NCBI GenBank assembly: GCA_037976565.1 | Contig: CP137673.1 | Location: forward strand, 5,344,863 to 5,408,862 | DNA length: 64,000 nucleotides | Direction: 5' to 3' | Source of the DNA: Mesocentrotus franciscanus | Lineage: Eukaryota > Echinodermata > Echinoidea > Camarodonta > Strongylocentrotidae | Shown: positions 10,442 through 21,177 of the stretch, piece after piece | How positions within the stretch are numbered: position 1 is the stretch's first letter | Layout of the letters: each line of letters opens with the position of its first letter | Translations under genes and position numbers: made by a program | Notes under the pieces: generated by a model | What the model saw: the letters and a program-made list of their open reading frames with translations, nothing else | Databases searched by the model: none | What the model was told of the DNA's origin: nothing

Positions 10442-13400
10442 GTGAGTGTCTTTACCTCAATGCAATGCCAGATTATGGGGAGAGGTAGAAAGGGGGGGGG
10501 TATTGTTTGTCAAAGTGAGTGTAATACCTTAGGGCATTGTTGTAGTTTTGGGGAGAGGGTGAGAGAGGAAGGATGGGGAGGGGAAGAGAGGGTATGGTTT
10601 TGACAAAATGTATTAACATGACATCACAGTTCAACTTTGTAATCAGATACAGGTGTATTAGGAAAGAGTTTTGAGATATTTGAATTTGCTTTAAACTTCC
10701 TTAATTTTGTTCTTCAGATCATTGATTTGCCTACAGAGATAATACATGCTTTATTGTTGCTTTAAAAAAAATTAATTTAGCTTTAAGAATTTTTGGTTGA
10801 CATATTAACATTCATGTTACTAAATTTATTGATCAATATTTTTTTTCTCAATGTCTCTAAAATTTGAAGTGATGAGATATATGTGTAGAGTTAGGCTTGT
10901 AAACGACTCGCTTGCCTTAAATGGGCAAACGTAGTAGTGATATGTAAATTGCTGTTTCCATATCATTTTCTTTCTTTTTCTTTTGTAACTTTCAGGTCCA
11001 TTTACAGACGCAGCAAACTGTAAAAATGAATGCTTCTGGGATGGCGGTACATATAGTAAAGAATGATGGAGTCTTAGCACTCTACAATGGGCTCAGCGCT
11101 TCCTTGTGCAGACAGGTACTGCATTTAAATCATTTATTTGAAATATGATTAGATTCAAATCACCAATTTATTATTTATGTAATCTCCAGGTGGATGAAGG
11201 ATAAAATCACCAAACTGACATTGAAATCTTTCATTTTTTCCTTTACATTTAGTTATGCTTCCTTAAGTCTGTTTTATTACTGTTGATAACCATTCAAAGT
11301 TGACTTATGTCACAGATCACAAATGTCATCCAAATTACTTCAATCCCCCTGTTGTACTGTATTAAGTCATGAAGAGTTATTAAGTTCACAATCTGCCTAA
11401 GAAACAGGACATGTCGATCATACAAACTGTAGTTATCGGATGAACAAGATGATTTCCTTTCAAGAATTTTTTTTAAAGGTTATGCTGACATTCATGCTTC
11501 AGTTTTCAGAACATAGTGTTAGCTTTTTCATAGTGATTTTAGTTGCTTTCCTACATTGTACATGGTCATCTCACTACAGAAATTTTTTTTAGAGATAATT
11601 GTTAAATCAGCATTATTTGTATCTTAGAAGGGGTAAAGGTTGTTTGGATGGTTAACCCCATTGTTCGTCAAATAGTCGACAAACATGAATCCCATTCTCA
11701 AACTTTTTCAAGGCTAAATAAAAGCCTACTTGTACTATCTATTGACAGCATATATTTGTAAGTCTTCATACATACCTGTTTAGTGTGTATGTTCAGTAGA
11801 TGCTGGTCAGTGGAATAGGCTATGGCAGACCGGCACTTGAGATGCTGTAGGAATCTTTTAAATCTTTGTATTTGCTGGGCTTTTGTAGGAACTAATAGTT
11901 TGAGGTCGCATTAGCAAAATGTTGTGGTACTGTCTCCCTCTCTCTTTCCATGTCTCACTCTCTCTTTCTGTATTTCCATTACAGCTCAGTTACTCCATGG
12001 CTAGATTTGGTATATATGAGGCCATGAAGCAGAGGTTAACAGCGGACGACCCCAGCAAACCTCTCCCGTTTTATCAGAAGACGCTTGTGGCTGGTTTCGC
12101 AGGTGTGGCTTGATTCATTCATATTTTCATTTAAAAATTCCTTGCATTAAAAAAAAGATTTAAATATCAGTGTTCCCCATATGAAAAAGAAAAAAAACTT
12201 GTATGTTGAGCCCTTAATGATTCCATGCCTTTGCAATAGGAGATTGGACTGTAACCTTTCACCACTCATATAAATGTATATACATGTATATTCTAAAATA
12301 GCTCTAAAATTTGCAAGGTCAGCATGCAAAAGTGTTGGTCGATGCAGCATTTTCCCTATCCTGAGGTTGTATTTACATTATCAGCTGTTTAATATCACTA
12401 AACAAATATTGTTTTTAGTGTGTACTTTGCACCTTGCGGTGGTCCCATGTGTGTTTAATCTGGATTTAAGAGATATACTTGTAAACTGATTCACAGGTTG
12501 ATTTATAATCTGCTGAAGAATTACAAAAAAGCAAATATATCAATATCCTTTTGCACATGTGGGTAGAAATGTCAGTGGCATTCGGGCATTTTTGAGTAAA
12601 TTTTCAACATTTTGTAAGGTCACTTAATCTAGAAATATATTCCTGTGTATTCCAGTAGACACAAAACAACCTCAGTCCATTACAAGGCCTACCTGCAAAC
12701 TCTAAGCTTTGAAAATGAAAGCACCCAACACATATACACATGAGTGCGAGGTGTAAATGTTGAGAAATACATGGATTGAGACGAGAGAGGGAAGAAAGGT
12801 TTTTTTAATTTTTTTTATAATTGTTATTTTTTAATACATAAAAGCAGCCACAAGAACAACAACCTTATCATTTTTTAGTTGTCTTGTCATGGCATGTTCT
12901 CAGTGAGGTAGTGTCTTGGTATACATGTGTGTAGAGCATTATTTTATCATCGTTGTCCTAAGAGGCTTAGTGGTATCTAGGGGTTCATTCATTTGACTCT
13001 CAATACAAGGGTTGAGGGTTCAAATACCAGCCCGCACTAACGTCCTTTGGCAAGACATTAATCTACATTTGCCACTCTCCACCATGGTGTTAGATTAGTA
13101 CAGGGTAGGATGCAAAAGTCATTATAGATTGCTCAGCATTGTGAATGACTGTGAAATAGCACCGGGCTGGAATCCTCCCCCAGGGAGTGGAGAATGTGCA
13201 TACAATGTGTGCGGGGAAAGGCTGAATCTGATGACCGTGGTAATGGTATACCTGTAAAGCGCTTAGGGATTTCGTTGATGTATTAAGCGCTTTATAAACG
13301 CAAAATATTATTATTTGATCTTATATTAAATGATCACAAGCACATAGAGACATCGTCGCTTTATTCAGAGCTATACAAACCCGAAATATGATATAGTTAT

Positions 13401-16400
13401 TGTAAGAAAGTTTATATACAGTCAAACCTGTCTATAGCGACCGCCCAAGGGAAACACAAAAAGTGGTCTTTGTAGACAGGTGGTCTTTGTAGACAGGTTC
13501 CTTTAGTGCATGTTTCAATGAGAAACTATTTTCAAGGGAAACGAAAAATGTGGTCTTTGTAGACAGGTGGTCTTTGTAGACAGGTGGTCACTAAAGCAGG
13601 TTTGACTGTATTACGATTGTGTCTGTCACAGGAGCTGTTGGGGGCTTTGTGGGTACACCAGCAGATATGATCAACGTCAGGATGCAAAATGATATCAAGC
13701 TTGGACCAGCAGAAAGAAGAAAGTAAGTTATCAATACCCAACAGTAATTCAACTTGAGTATGTAATTATAAAATATACTGGTATGAACTCTGAAGAAGAT
13801 CTATTACAGCATCCGGCCTGTCTGCAAAGCTGGGTGATTTGCTGGTCTCAAAACTTCATGAAAGACAAATTGCCATGAAGTTGTTTACATTCTGGCTTGC
13901 AATAAAGTGGAATGTACTGGTATAAAAGTGGAAATTTATAGAAAACACCGTCCAAGTTTTCCAGGTCAAGGTGAAAAATTAACTTCCTGCCGAGACAAAA
14001 TTGGAGGGGGGTTGAGAGCATTGGACTTTAAACAAGGTTGTCATAAGCTGGATATGCAACCAATATTCATGAATGCAGTCCAAGTGATGCCAAATTTACT
14101 TGCACTTTTAAATAATTCTTGGTCCTTCTTTTATTTTCCCTGTTTATATTCTGGCATTGTGATGTGGGCCAATAATGAATATTATGTTGAATAGGTAGCT
14201 TTATTTTGGGGGTATGATTAACAGTTTGTTGGACGGATGAGATTTGAAATAAATACCATTGCTTGGGGAAAGGGCTCCTTCTTTTTCATTTGATTCACCT
14301 CATAAGATCAATGCCACAAATAGCACCAAGTCACCAGTGCCCTTCAATGATCAGACCCACATTACAATCTTTGTCAAATGATATATATCATTCAAATGTT
14401 TGTCTCTTACTTCTTTTTTTTTTGGGGAGGGGGTGCCGTAGCTTTAGCAATCTAATTTGGTCTCTTGCCAAAAGAACTTTCTACCATGGATTGGATTTGA
14501 ACCAGGACTGGTTTATATCCAGTCTGGTGTCCTTTGTCCAAACCACTACACCATAATTGTAAACCTAAATAATTCTGCTTTCTCCTCTTGTTTCCAACAG
14601 TTACAAACATGCCATTGATGGGCTATGGCAGGTCTACAGAAAAGGTAGGTTAAAATAGTAATATTTTTTTAGTCCATCTTGTTCCTTAAATCCATTGGAG
14701 ACTGCACCCAACAAATGTTACTGAAGTTTTAGTTTATCTTGTTTTGGTCCCTTGAAATCAGGATATTAGATTTTGTCATTCACCACACTTAGACTTGGAA
14801 ATATAAGATGGCTTTTGTTTTATTACTCTCAAAAACGGAAATGAAAATAAACTGTAAAACGTTACAATCTTAGTTCAAGCATTAAACCGTAAAATTGTTA
14901 ATGTACAAGTTTGTTAGTTCTCCATACGTGTGCTTGCATATCACATTACGTGACTGTTTAATCAGCTTTTATGACGATTATTATCATGATAGATTTTGTC
15001 ATTCACCACACTTAGCCTTAAAAATATATGATTTTTTTTTTTATTACTCTCAAAAACGGAAATGGAAATATACTGTAAAACTGTAAAATCTTAGTGCAAG
15101 CATTAAGCCGTAAAATTGTTATTGTACCAATTTATTAGTTCTCCATTTGTGTGTTTGCATAACAAATTACATGACTGTTTAATAAACTTTTATGACAATC
15201 ATGGTGTTTGTGTATTCAGTTACATGAAGCATACACATGCAGTTGTTATTCCATGCACTATCCAGATATTGCAAGCTTGGAATAATCGTCTCGTGTTTCA
15301 TCAATTTCCTCTCAGTCATAAAGAGCGTATTTTATTGCGTGTACATGTACTCATCTGATGGCTTATTTCTCTCACCTTTCATCATCTTTCAGAGGGTGTA
15401 GTAAGCTTATGGAATGGATGGTCTATGGCAGTTGTAAGAGGCTTCCTTATGACATTCGGACAGGTTTGTACACAGATATCCCTTAAAGGGGAAATCCAAC
15501 CTCGATATAAAACAAACAGCTCTAAAAGAAAGCAGGAAAATCAGAGAAGCAGACTGGTGAAAGTTTGAAAGAAATTGGACAAAAATTGAAAAAACTATGA
15601 ATTTTTGAACGTTGTAACTTCAAATTGGCTGAATCGGTCATGTCACTGATTTAGTGCCGGACAACTTTCCCATTTGTTCCAACACACAAAATGACAGAAA
15701 TTTGTTTTTCTTTCTTCAATATGTATGATTCAGGAGGGTATTTTCTTTTTAAGAGGACCTGTAATAATACACTCTCCATAACATATATTGTGAGTAGTGC
15801 CCCAAGGGGGAAGGCACTTGGGAGAAAAGAAGAAATTAGTAATATTTTAGTACACGACAGTCGGGAGAATTATCCGTCACTACCTCACAATCCACGGACA
15901 AAATAACAAATTTAAGATTCGCATAGCTGTAGTGATCTCGTATTTCAAATATTCATAACTTTTATTATTGTAGATCTGATTTATTTAAACATTTTGCCAT
16001 TCTGTTTCTCTGATTTTTCTGAACCTACTGTAAATATTTGTGGTACATTAATTTTCGTGGATTTCGCGCTAAGATCGGCAAGCACGAATTTTAGAAACTC
16101 GCGAAAATATAAGCATGACTTCTTCTGCGTCTTTTGAATGGGCTGAATTGCGTGCAACGCCAATTTACGAACCGCGAATATGTTTTGGGGTCGCTCAGCG
16201 CAAAAAATAATCAGGCGAAAATACAGTGTTTACAGTATTACAAGGGTTGGATTGCCATTTAAGACTGTTTAAGACTTAATTAACTCTTTAGTTGCTGTGA
16301 ATCGAAACCCAAGACTTCCACATTGTACGACACTGTATTGTACCGTTCGTTCCCAAATTGACCAAAGCTGAGAAAGAGATGAACAAAGCTTTTTTCTTGA

Positions 16401-19400
16401 TAGAAGCTTGCCAAAGAAAGCAACAGTTAAGGGCAATCCAACCTTCCTAACAAGTTGAATGGGGTAATAACAGAAAAAAATTGGGGAAGCAGATGTGTGA
16501 AAATGTGAATTAAACGGGACATGATTTTTTAAATGGTATATATAAATGATATCAGATTCTTATTGATGATACCATCTGTTCATTCCCACTTATAGGATAA
16601 TTTATGTAATCCATTTTTTGCAAATCAGGTTTCAATTTACGACTACTGGGTCTTTTGTAAATAGCATATGGTTCAAGGACTTAAAAAAATAATTATATAG
16701 CTTCAGGATGGAAATTGCTCAATAATCCATCATTTTGCCTGAACAACCAAAGATGAATGTCCTTTGAGAATTCCCACACAGCAATGGCAGCGGTCTTACA
16801 AACATGCATGTGAATTGATGATCCTGCATTTGCTCCAGCGATAATTGCTCTAGGCTTTATTGCTTTGAAGATGTAGAGTTAGGGTTATGGTTAGGTGTCC
16901 CGTTTGGTCCTGGGTGAAACTTCGGAATTTGTTCGGTGTATGGAATTGAACCCGGAGCAAATGTTGCCCGAGCATGAGTTGTACATCCTCTGAATCTAGA
17001 ATCATATTGGCCATTTTGGAAATCCATATCGTTCATTTTGGAAATCCATATTGTTATGGCCTTGTTGATAACTATAAAATCCAACACAAACAATATTTTG
17101 TATAATATTTCATACATAGTTTAGAAGATCCACTGTAAGTCAACACCTATAATGAGAGCAATCATGTAGATCACCTGGTGGCAACTCCCCCACCCCCAAA
17201 AGAAAAAGTAAGAACCATTGATGACTGTCTACATTTACAATGCTTCACATCATGTCCACAACATGCCTGTATGTATGTACATTTCAAAAGAATAGACAGA
17301 TTTCTTGCACATTAATATTTGAGCATACAGTGTTTCTTTTTCTTCTTCTTATCCAGGTGGCTCTCTATGATCAGTACAAACAGTTCTTACTACAAACGGG
17401 TTACTTCAATGATAACATAATGACCCACTTCACTGCAAGTACCATGGCTGTAAGTCTAGCGTATACAAATTACATGTATCATGTTTGTAGGTGCATTAGT
17501 GATTGTGCTCTGCATGCTGATTGAGTCACAATCAGATAATGAATGAGACTTGTCAATGCCATTATCCAGCTCATTGTAACTTAACTTGGTGCAAAATATA
17601 TCACTAATGCATAGGCTACAAGACATGAATCATTTGTGTTAATAGTTATTACTACTTTAGAACCTTTTTTTTTTCAGAGGTAGACATGTGGGAAAGAATG
17701 GTGCACGGTCACATCGTGTCATCTGAATAGTTACATTGTTTACATTGTACAATCCATTTTTGAAATAGGCACTAACCCTTAGTCTGTCAAAATATCTAAG
17801 TCACAACAATGAGACCTATCTATGCCAGACTGACTGCAGAAGGACACCAGACACAACATAACATTACACCACCCCACATGGCTAAGAATCGGTCTGCTTT
17901 GTGTCACTTAAGATTAAGTTTTATGTGGTTTAGCAGTGTCACTTAGAACTGAAGCAGTAAGCTCGATCACACCTCAAAATGACTTCTAAACCAATCCAAA
18001 GTTGACAAAATCTTGGCCATTTAGGGTATTATAATCTGTTATTCTGTCGATGGTCATTCTGGTGTCAATCTCATCAATGTGACTAGTATATTAAAAGTTT
18101 TCTGCAATTTTTTATTTTTTTATATTTTTTTGGGGGGGAACACTTCAATACTTCAAATGACATGTCATGCATTTAAATATATAAACCACAATCTTATGTA
18201 GAATAATATTGAACACTTTAGAAATAGCCATATGGAGGAATAGGAGTTACTGAATTCTAGCTGAAGATTTGCTACCAATTATGCTAGGGTTACATTATGT
18301 TACCGGCGGCCACGGCAATCACGTTTCAGGCCACCAGGACAAAACGGGATGGACGTGAGACAACACGGGGACAGAATGGGCAAAAGTGACAGGCCGTGAT
18401 TGCTGTGGATGCCGGGCCAGATTTTTAAACTGTCAAAAAAATTTGCCACGGCAGTCACAGTGTGGATGAGAAACCTAGTAGGCCGTAGTAAAACGGGGTG
18501 CACGCAACAAAACGTGACAGTACATAATAAAAAAGCTTGGCAAGACCTAACAAAACTTGAATACAGAGAAAAAATGGCCAAAATCCCAAGGTGTACTATG
18601 TTTCGGGCGAACGGAGTTGCCGTGGCCGCTGGGAACATAATGTAAACCCAGCATTAGCAATCCAACAAAGTGGGCACTCTGAGAGGCATTTTTATTTATC
18701 TATTTATTCTTTTAACTAAAAATCATACATGTATGTCCAACTAACACCATTGCCGCCATCTTTGCCGATATCAAGCACAGGTCGCTTTATCTAGGTTTCA
18801 TGGCATCATGTCACTCATTTAAGTGATTATATATATTCCTTTTTTTTCCCAGGGTACTTGTGCCACAGTATTAACACAGCCAGCTGATGTCTTAAAGACA
18901 AGACTAATGAATGCCAAACCAGGCCAGTACAAGGTGAGTAAAAAAATATATATATATTTAGGATGGTTCCTTGCCATTGGCATCGAGTCCCGCTCAAGAT
19001 TTGTTATGAGGTGATGCATAGTATTGTGTCCCACAGAAAGTCCCTTTTGCAGGCTGAAAATATAAAATTATGTAAATCCTAAGGTAAACAAGAGATAATA
19101 CCAACTAAAAACTCCTCTCGAAAGATTAGAACTGGTAGTTGCCTCTATGTGGAATTATATCGATCGTTCAGAATTTTCAAAACGCATTGTGAAAAATAGT
19201 AGAAGAGAAGTAGAAGGTAGTCTGATTTTTAGACCCTTGTACTGCATAGTTGTACGTTTTGTACTGAGTAAAGACTCGATAAGTTTAATTCTGGTCATTA
19301 TAGGAACAGGATCATTGATGTGTACAAATGATAATGTACCCTTCAACAGCTAACTTTATCTATGTTATTAACAAATTTAAAAATAGTGTCTGACAGTGAA

Positions 19401-19942
19401 GTCTAGAGAGTAAAGGGCATGACTAGGTCACTGCTAACCGTTAAATTTCACAGATAGGACATACGTGACATACTCATGATTCCTGCATAGTTCTACAGAA
19501 TTTGATTTTGGCTGCAAAGGGACACACTACCTTTAAGACTTAACTATTATCTTTTCTTCAAAGGTTATGTTGGGGTCATTTTTTCAGATTGTAATCCCTT
19601 ATCTCTCATTCTCTACTATTTTTGTATAGAAATAGAACATCATTGACAGTCCGAATGATTCCAATATGGGACCTATCAAGATTCTCTGACTTTTTTATTT
19701 TCTGCCTTAAAAAAGATTGTTATTTCTTAACTCTCTCTTTCTCTTGTTCTCTTCTATTCTGTGTATAATAGAATGCTATGGACTGTGTTTTGAGCGTTGC
19801 CAAGCTAGGACCTATGGGGTTCTTCAAAGGATTCATTCCTGCCTTCGTGAGACTCGGACCTCACACTATCCTCACCTTCCTCCTCTTCGAACAATTCAGG
19901 ATGCGATTCGGTCGTGATGTCCAAGTCATTGTTCCGTCGTGA
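10190..19942 (+). CDS. SLC25A10: Mitochondrial dicarboxylate carrier (nine coding exons)
   Basis: Inner-membrane carrier exchanging malate or succinate for phosphate or sulfur oxyanions. Exons: 10190-10441, 10996-11115, 11985-12102, 13632-13722, 14601-14644, 15393-15463, 17357-17449, 18853-18933 and 19772-19942. All have GT-AG borders and join to 346 codons plus TGA. The three mitochondrial-carrier repeats show P79-x-D-x-x-K84, P173-A-D (with N at the basic position, as usual in this carrier) and P273-A-D-V-L-K278. VHLQTQQ, GLSASLCRQ, GTPAD and VRMQND are diagnostic of the dicarboxylate carrier. From M47 the protein is about 300 residues, close to the family's usual size. The first ATG adds a Ser/Pro-rich segment with seven glycines (36-42). 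I chose it for its A at -3 and open frame; M47 (10328) is a real alternative. The exon 3 and 5 joins split codons. Confidence 0.95.
10996..11115 (+). CDS. SLC25A10: SLC25A10 coding exon 2
   Basis: Codons 85-124, VHLQTQQTVKMN to GLSASLCRQ, with TTTCAG acceptor and GTACTG donor. It covers the matrix helix and second transmembrane helix of carrier repeat 1. Confidence 0.95.
11985..12102 (+). CDS. SLC25A10: SLC25A10 coding exon 3
   Basis: Codons 125-163 plus one base: LSYSMARFGIYEAMKQ through TLVAGFA. Acceptor TTACAG, donor GTGTGG (non-canonical after +3), phase 1. Confidence 0.92.
12955..13316 (+). mobile_element. tRNA-derived SINE, near full length
   Basis: An A-box-like TTAGTGGTATCTAG (about 12967-12980) and a B-box GGTTCAAATACC (13017-13028) form the polymerase III head. 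The body ends with CTGTAAAGCGCTTAGGGATT, GCGCTTTATAAACGC and an ATT tail. Located in SLC25A10 intron 3. It is not a functional tRNA: no acceptor-stem closure. Confidence 0.75.
13419..13608. mobile_element. MITE, CAGTCAAACCTG family, copy 2
   Basis: CAGTCAAACCTG at the left and its inverse at the right, TA on both sides (13417-13418, 13609-13610). The interior lies in the opposite orientation to the copies at 8037 and 33430. It ends 23 bases before SLC25A10 exon 4. Confidence 0.88.
13632..13722 (+). CDS. SLC25A10: SLC25A10 coding exon 4
   Basis: GGFVGTPADMINVRMQND, the repeat 2 signature. Acceptor GTCACAG, donor GTAAGT. A MITE ends only 23 bases upstream of the exon. Confidence 0.94.
14480..14560 (-). 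mobile_element. tRNA-like SINE head
   Basis: On the minus strand, GGTGTAGTGGTTTGGAC (A box) is followed by GGTTCAAATCC (B box, complement of 14493-14503). The intervening arm structure is tRNA-like, but there is no clear acceptor stem, so it is called a SINE head rather than a tRNA gene. Confidence 0.5.
14601..14644 (+). CDS. SLC25A10: SLC25A10 coding exon 5
   Basis: A 44-base exon encoding YKHAIDGLWQVYRK with split codons at both ends; acceptor CAACAG, donor GTAGGT. It aligns with the matrix-helix segment after the RRN junction. Confidence 0.93.
14769..15204. repeat. Tandem duplication, 223-bp period
   Basis: Two copies begin GATTTTGTCATTCACCACAC at 14769 and 14992. They share TTACTCTCAAAAACGGAAAT, CCGTAAAATTGTTA and GACTGTTTAAT. 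Lies in SLC25A10 intron 5. The duplicated frames at 14895 and 15116 are not genes. Confidence 0.9.
15393..15463 (+). CDS. SLC25A10: SLC25A10 coding exon 6
   Basis: GVVSLWNGWSMAVVRGFLMT to FGQ; acceptor TTTCAG, donor GTTTGT, leaving phase 0. Confidence 0.93.
15480..15790 (+). repeat. Interspersed repeat, copy 2
   Basis: The part from 15664, ACAACTTTCCCATTTGTTCC and onward, is the inverse of 7930-8031. The left part (GGGGAAATCCAACCTC.., GAAGCAGACTGGTGAAAG) is echoed in weaker form at 16430-16530 (GGGCAATCCAACC.., GAAGCAGATGTGTGAAAA). Located in SLC25A10 intron 6. Confidence 0.65.
16028..16235. mobile_element. MITE with CTGTAAA termini
   Basis: CTGTAAATA at the left and TTTACAG at the right, with TA on both sides (16026-16027, 16236-16237). 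The interior contains TTCGCG/CGCGAA motifs. It resembles a widespread invertebrate TA-target MITE type (inference from general pattern). Confidence 0.65.
16785..17000. repeat. Repeat with TTAGGG-like core
   Basis: CATTTGCTCCAGCGATAATT, GCTTTATTGCTTTGAAGATG and AGAGTTAGGGTTATGGTTAG match, loosely, 63697-63770 (CATTTGCTCCAGGTTTTATT, CAAAGATATAGGATTAGG). A dispersed family; the TTAGGG-like part is degenerate. Confidence 0.5.
17357..17449 (+). CDS. SLC25A10: SLC25A10 coding exon 7
   Basis: VALYDQYKQFLLQTGYF through HFTASTMA, 31 codons; acceptor ATCCAG, donor GTAAGT. Confidence 0.94.
18282..18653. mobile_element. PIF/Harbinger-like non-autonomous element
   Basis: The left end TGCTAGGGTTACATTATGTT and the inverted right end (complement TGCTGGGTTTACATTATGTT) continue for about 40 bases through GCGGCCACGGCA. 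TTA occurs on both flanks (18279-18281, 18654-18656). A 3-bp TTA duplication fits PIF/Harbinger elements. No transposase. It lies in SLC25A10 intron 7; the frames at 18300 and 18400 are inside it. Confidence 0.75.
18853..18933 (+). CDS. SLC25A10: SLC25A10 coding exon 8
   Basis: GTCATVLTQPADVLKTRLMN, the repeat 3 signature, then AKPGQYK; acceptor CCCAG, donor GTGAGT. Confidence 0.95.
19772..19942 (+). CDS. SLC25A10: SLC25A10 final coding exon
   Basis: AKLGPMGFFKGFIPAFVRLG, then PHTILTFLLFEQ and the C-terminal VPS before TGA, as in the animal carrier. The acceptor is AATAG with a weak purine-rich approach; the frame join after QYK supports it. Confidence 0.94.
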   Translation, partial: NAMDCVLSVAKLGPMGFFKGFIPAFVRLGPHTILTFLLFEQFRMRFGRDVQVIVPS

Positions 19943-20415
19943 ACATCATCCCGGCTTAATCCGTTGGCGACGGTATGAACATGCAATTCAAATGAAGTTG
20001 ATCAAGAGTTGTCTTCAGTTTAGTTTGCCATGGGTTAAGTGTCTCCACGTTTACCCTGTTGTGATTCCTGAGTGCCTCGTACTAGCGATATCTTTCATGC
20101 CATCCAGTGCAGTATTCTATGTTTATGGATGCTGGAGGTTGCTATGTCAGGCAAGCCTTTGATGTAATCATATAATCATATAGTCAATGAGAGATGCCTT
20201 TATGAGAGAGGTTTGAGGTGAATTTTGGATCGACGATGAAATCGATGAGAAGTTATAAAGGAGGGTGATTCCAGTGATTGTAGCATGGTACATATTGTCA
20301 GCTGTTCGCAAGAAGGCTGTAAGAGCTTTATAATGTAAATGGCAGGAACGGTCTTCTTGCAGGTAAACGGTATATGTACATTGGTTTATGAATAAAGGGA
20401 TTCAACATTATACAG
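19943..20415 (+). other. Probable SLC25A10 3' untranslated region
   Basis: Follows the TGA at 19940-19942. The first AATAAA is at 20391-20396, with a TGTGTGCTGTG stretch about 30 bases later, which suits a cleavage site. Later AATAAA motifs (22495, 22987) leave longer forms possible. Confidence 0.45.
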
Positions 20416-21103
20416 TACATTGCCATCATGTGTGCTGTGCCTGCAACACTTGTCATGTACAAGGTTTTTTTCTGATTTGCTTTTAAGGTGGAAAGAATTG
20501 ACACCTTTATACACACTTGGTGTACATATGATATACATTGGTATGTACATATATTGTACATGAACAAGTACATACATACTGTACTTGACTTTCATGTTCA
20601 TTAGTACCAGGTAATTATTTCTGACAATCATGGGCCTTGTCTTATAAAGAGTTGAGATTAATCCGGATTGATCGCAAACTCCATTAATCAATCGCAAGCT
20701 CACAAATTCCTATTTCGTCATTGTAGAGCTGCAACTGATATATGCAATCGACTTGGATCTGTCGTAACTCTTTAAAGAAAGGGCCTAGTCCTACATAGAC
20801 ATTACCAAGCTGTGTTAAAATTCAGGAATTTCATGAAAACGGTCAAATCATGCTTTAATGCTGCATCGCACATGAAAATTACTTTTTTAAACTAGTTAAG
20901 ACAGTTTTTTAAACCTCTGTTTATCAACATGTACTTTTATTGCCTGCCGAACCGCTTTCCTTGGACTTTAAATCAACAACCCATCAACAACAACAAAAAC
21001 ATTGTTATTAACTTTATAATGCCTCTTAGTTTTGAAAATATATATCACAAACAATTAACCTCAGTGTACACTTTGTTAATATAGGCCATCTTCAAACATG
21101 CAT

Positions 21104-21177
21104 CAATATGCATTTGATTAATCCATTACATATAACCTCACAATATGCATTTGATTAATCCATTACATATAACCTCA
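21104..21177. repeat. Two exact 37-bp direct repeats
   Basis: CAATATGCATTTGATTAATC plus CATTACATATAACCTCA occurs at 21104 and again at 21141, followed by a partial third start. A recent slippage duplication. Confidence 0.9.

Noticed and set aside
12967..13028. Functional tRNA gene in SLC25A10 intron 3
   Set aside because: The head runs into a SINE body and tail; the cloverleaf is incomplete.
14480..14560. Functional tRNA gene
   Set aside because: A- and B-box-like words are present but no paired acceptor stem or clean cloverleaf could be drawn.
18300..18645. Overlapping frames of 81-112 codons on both strands
   Set aside because: Inside a Harbinger-like non-autonomous element; no protein similarity recognised.
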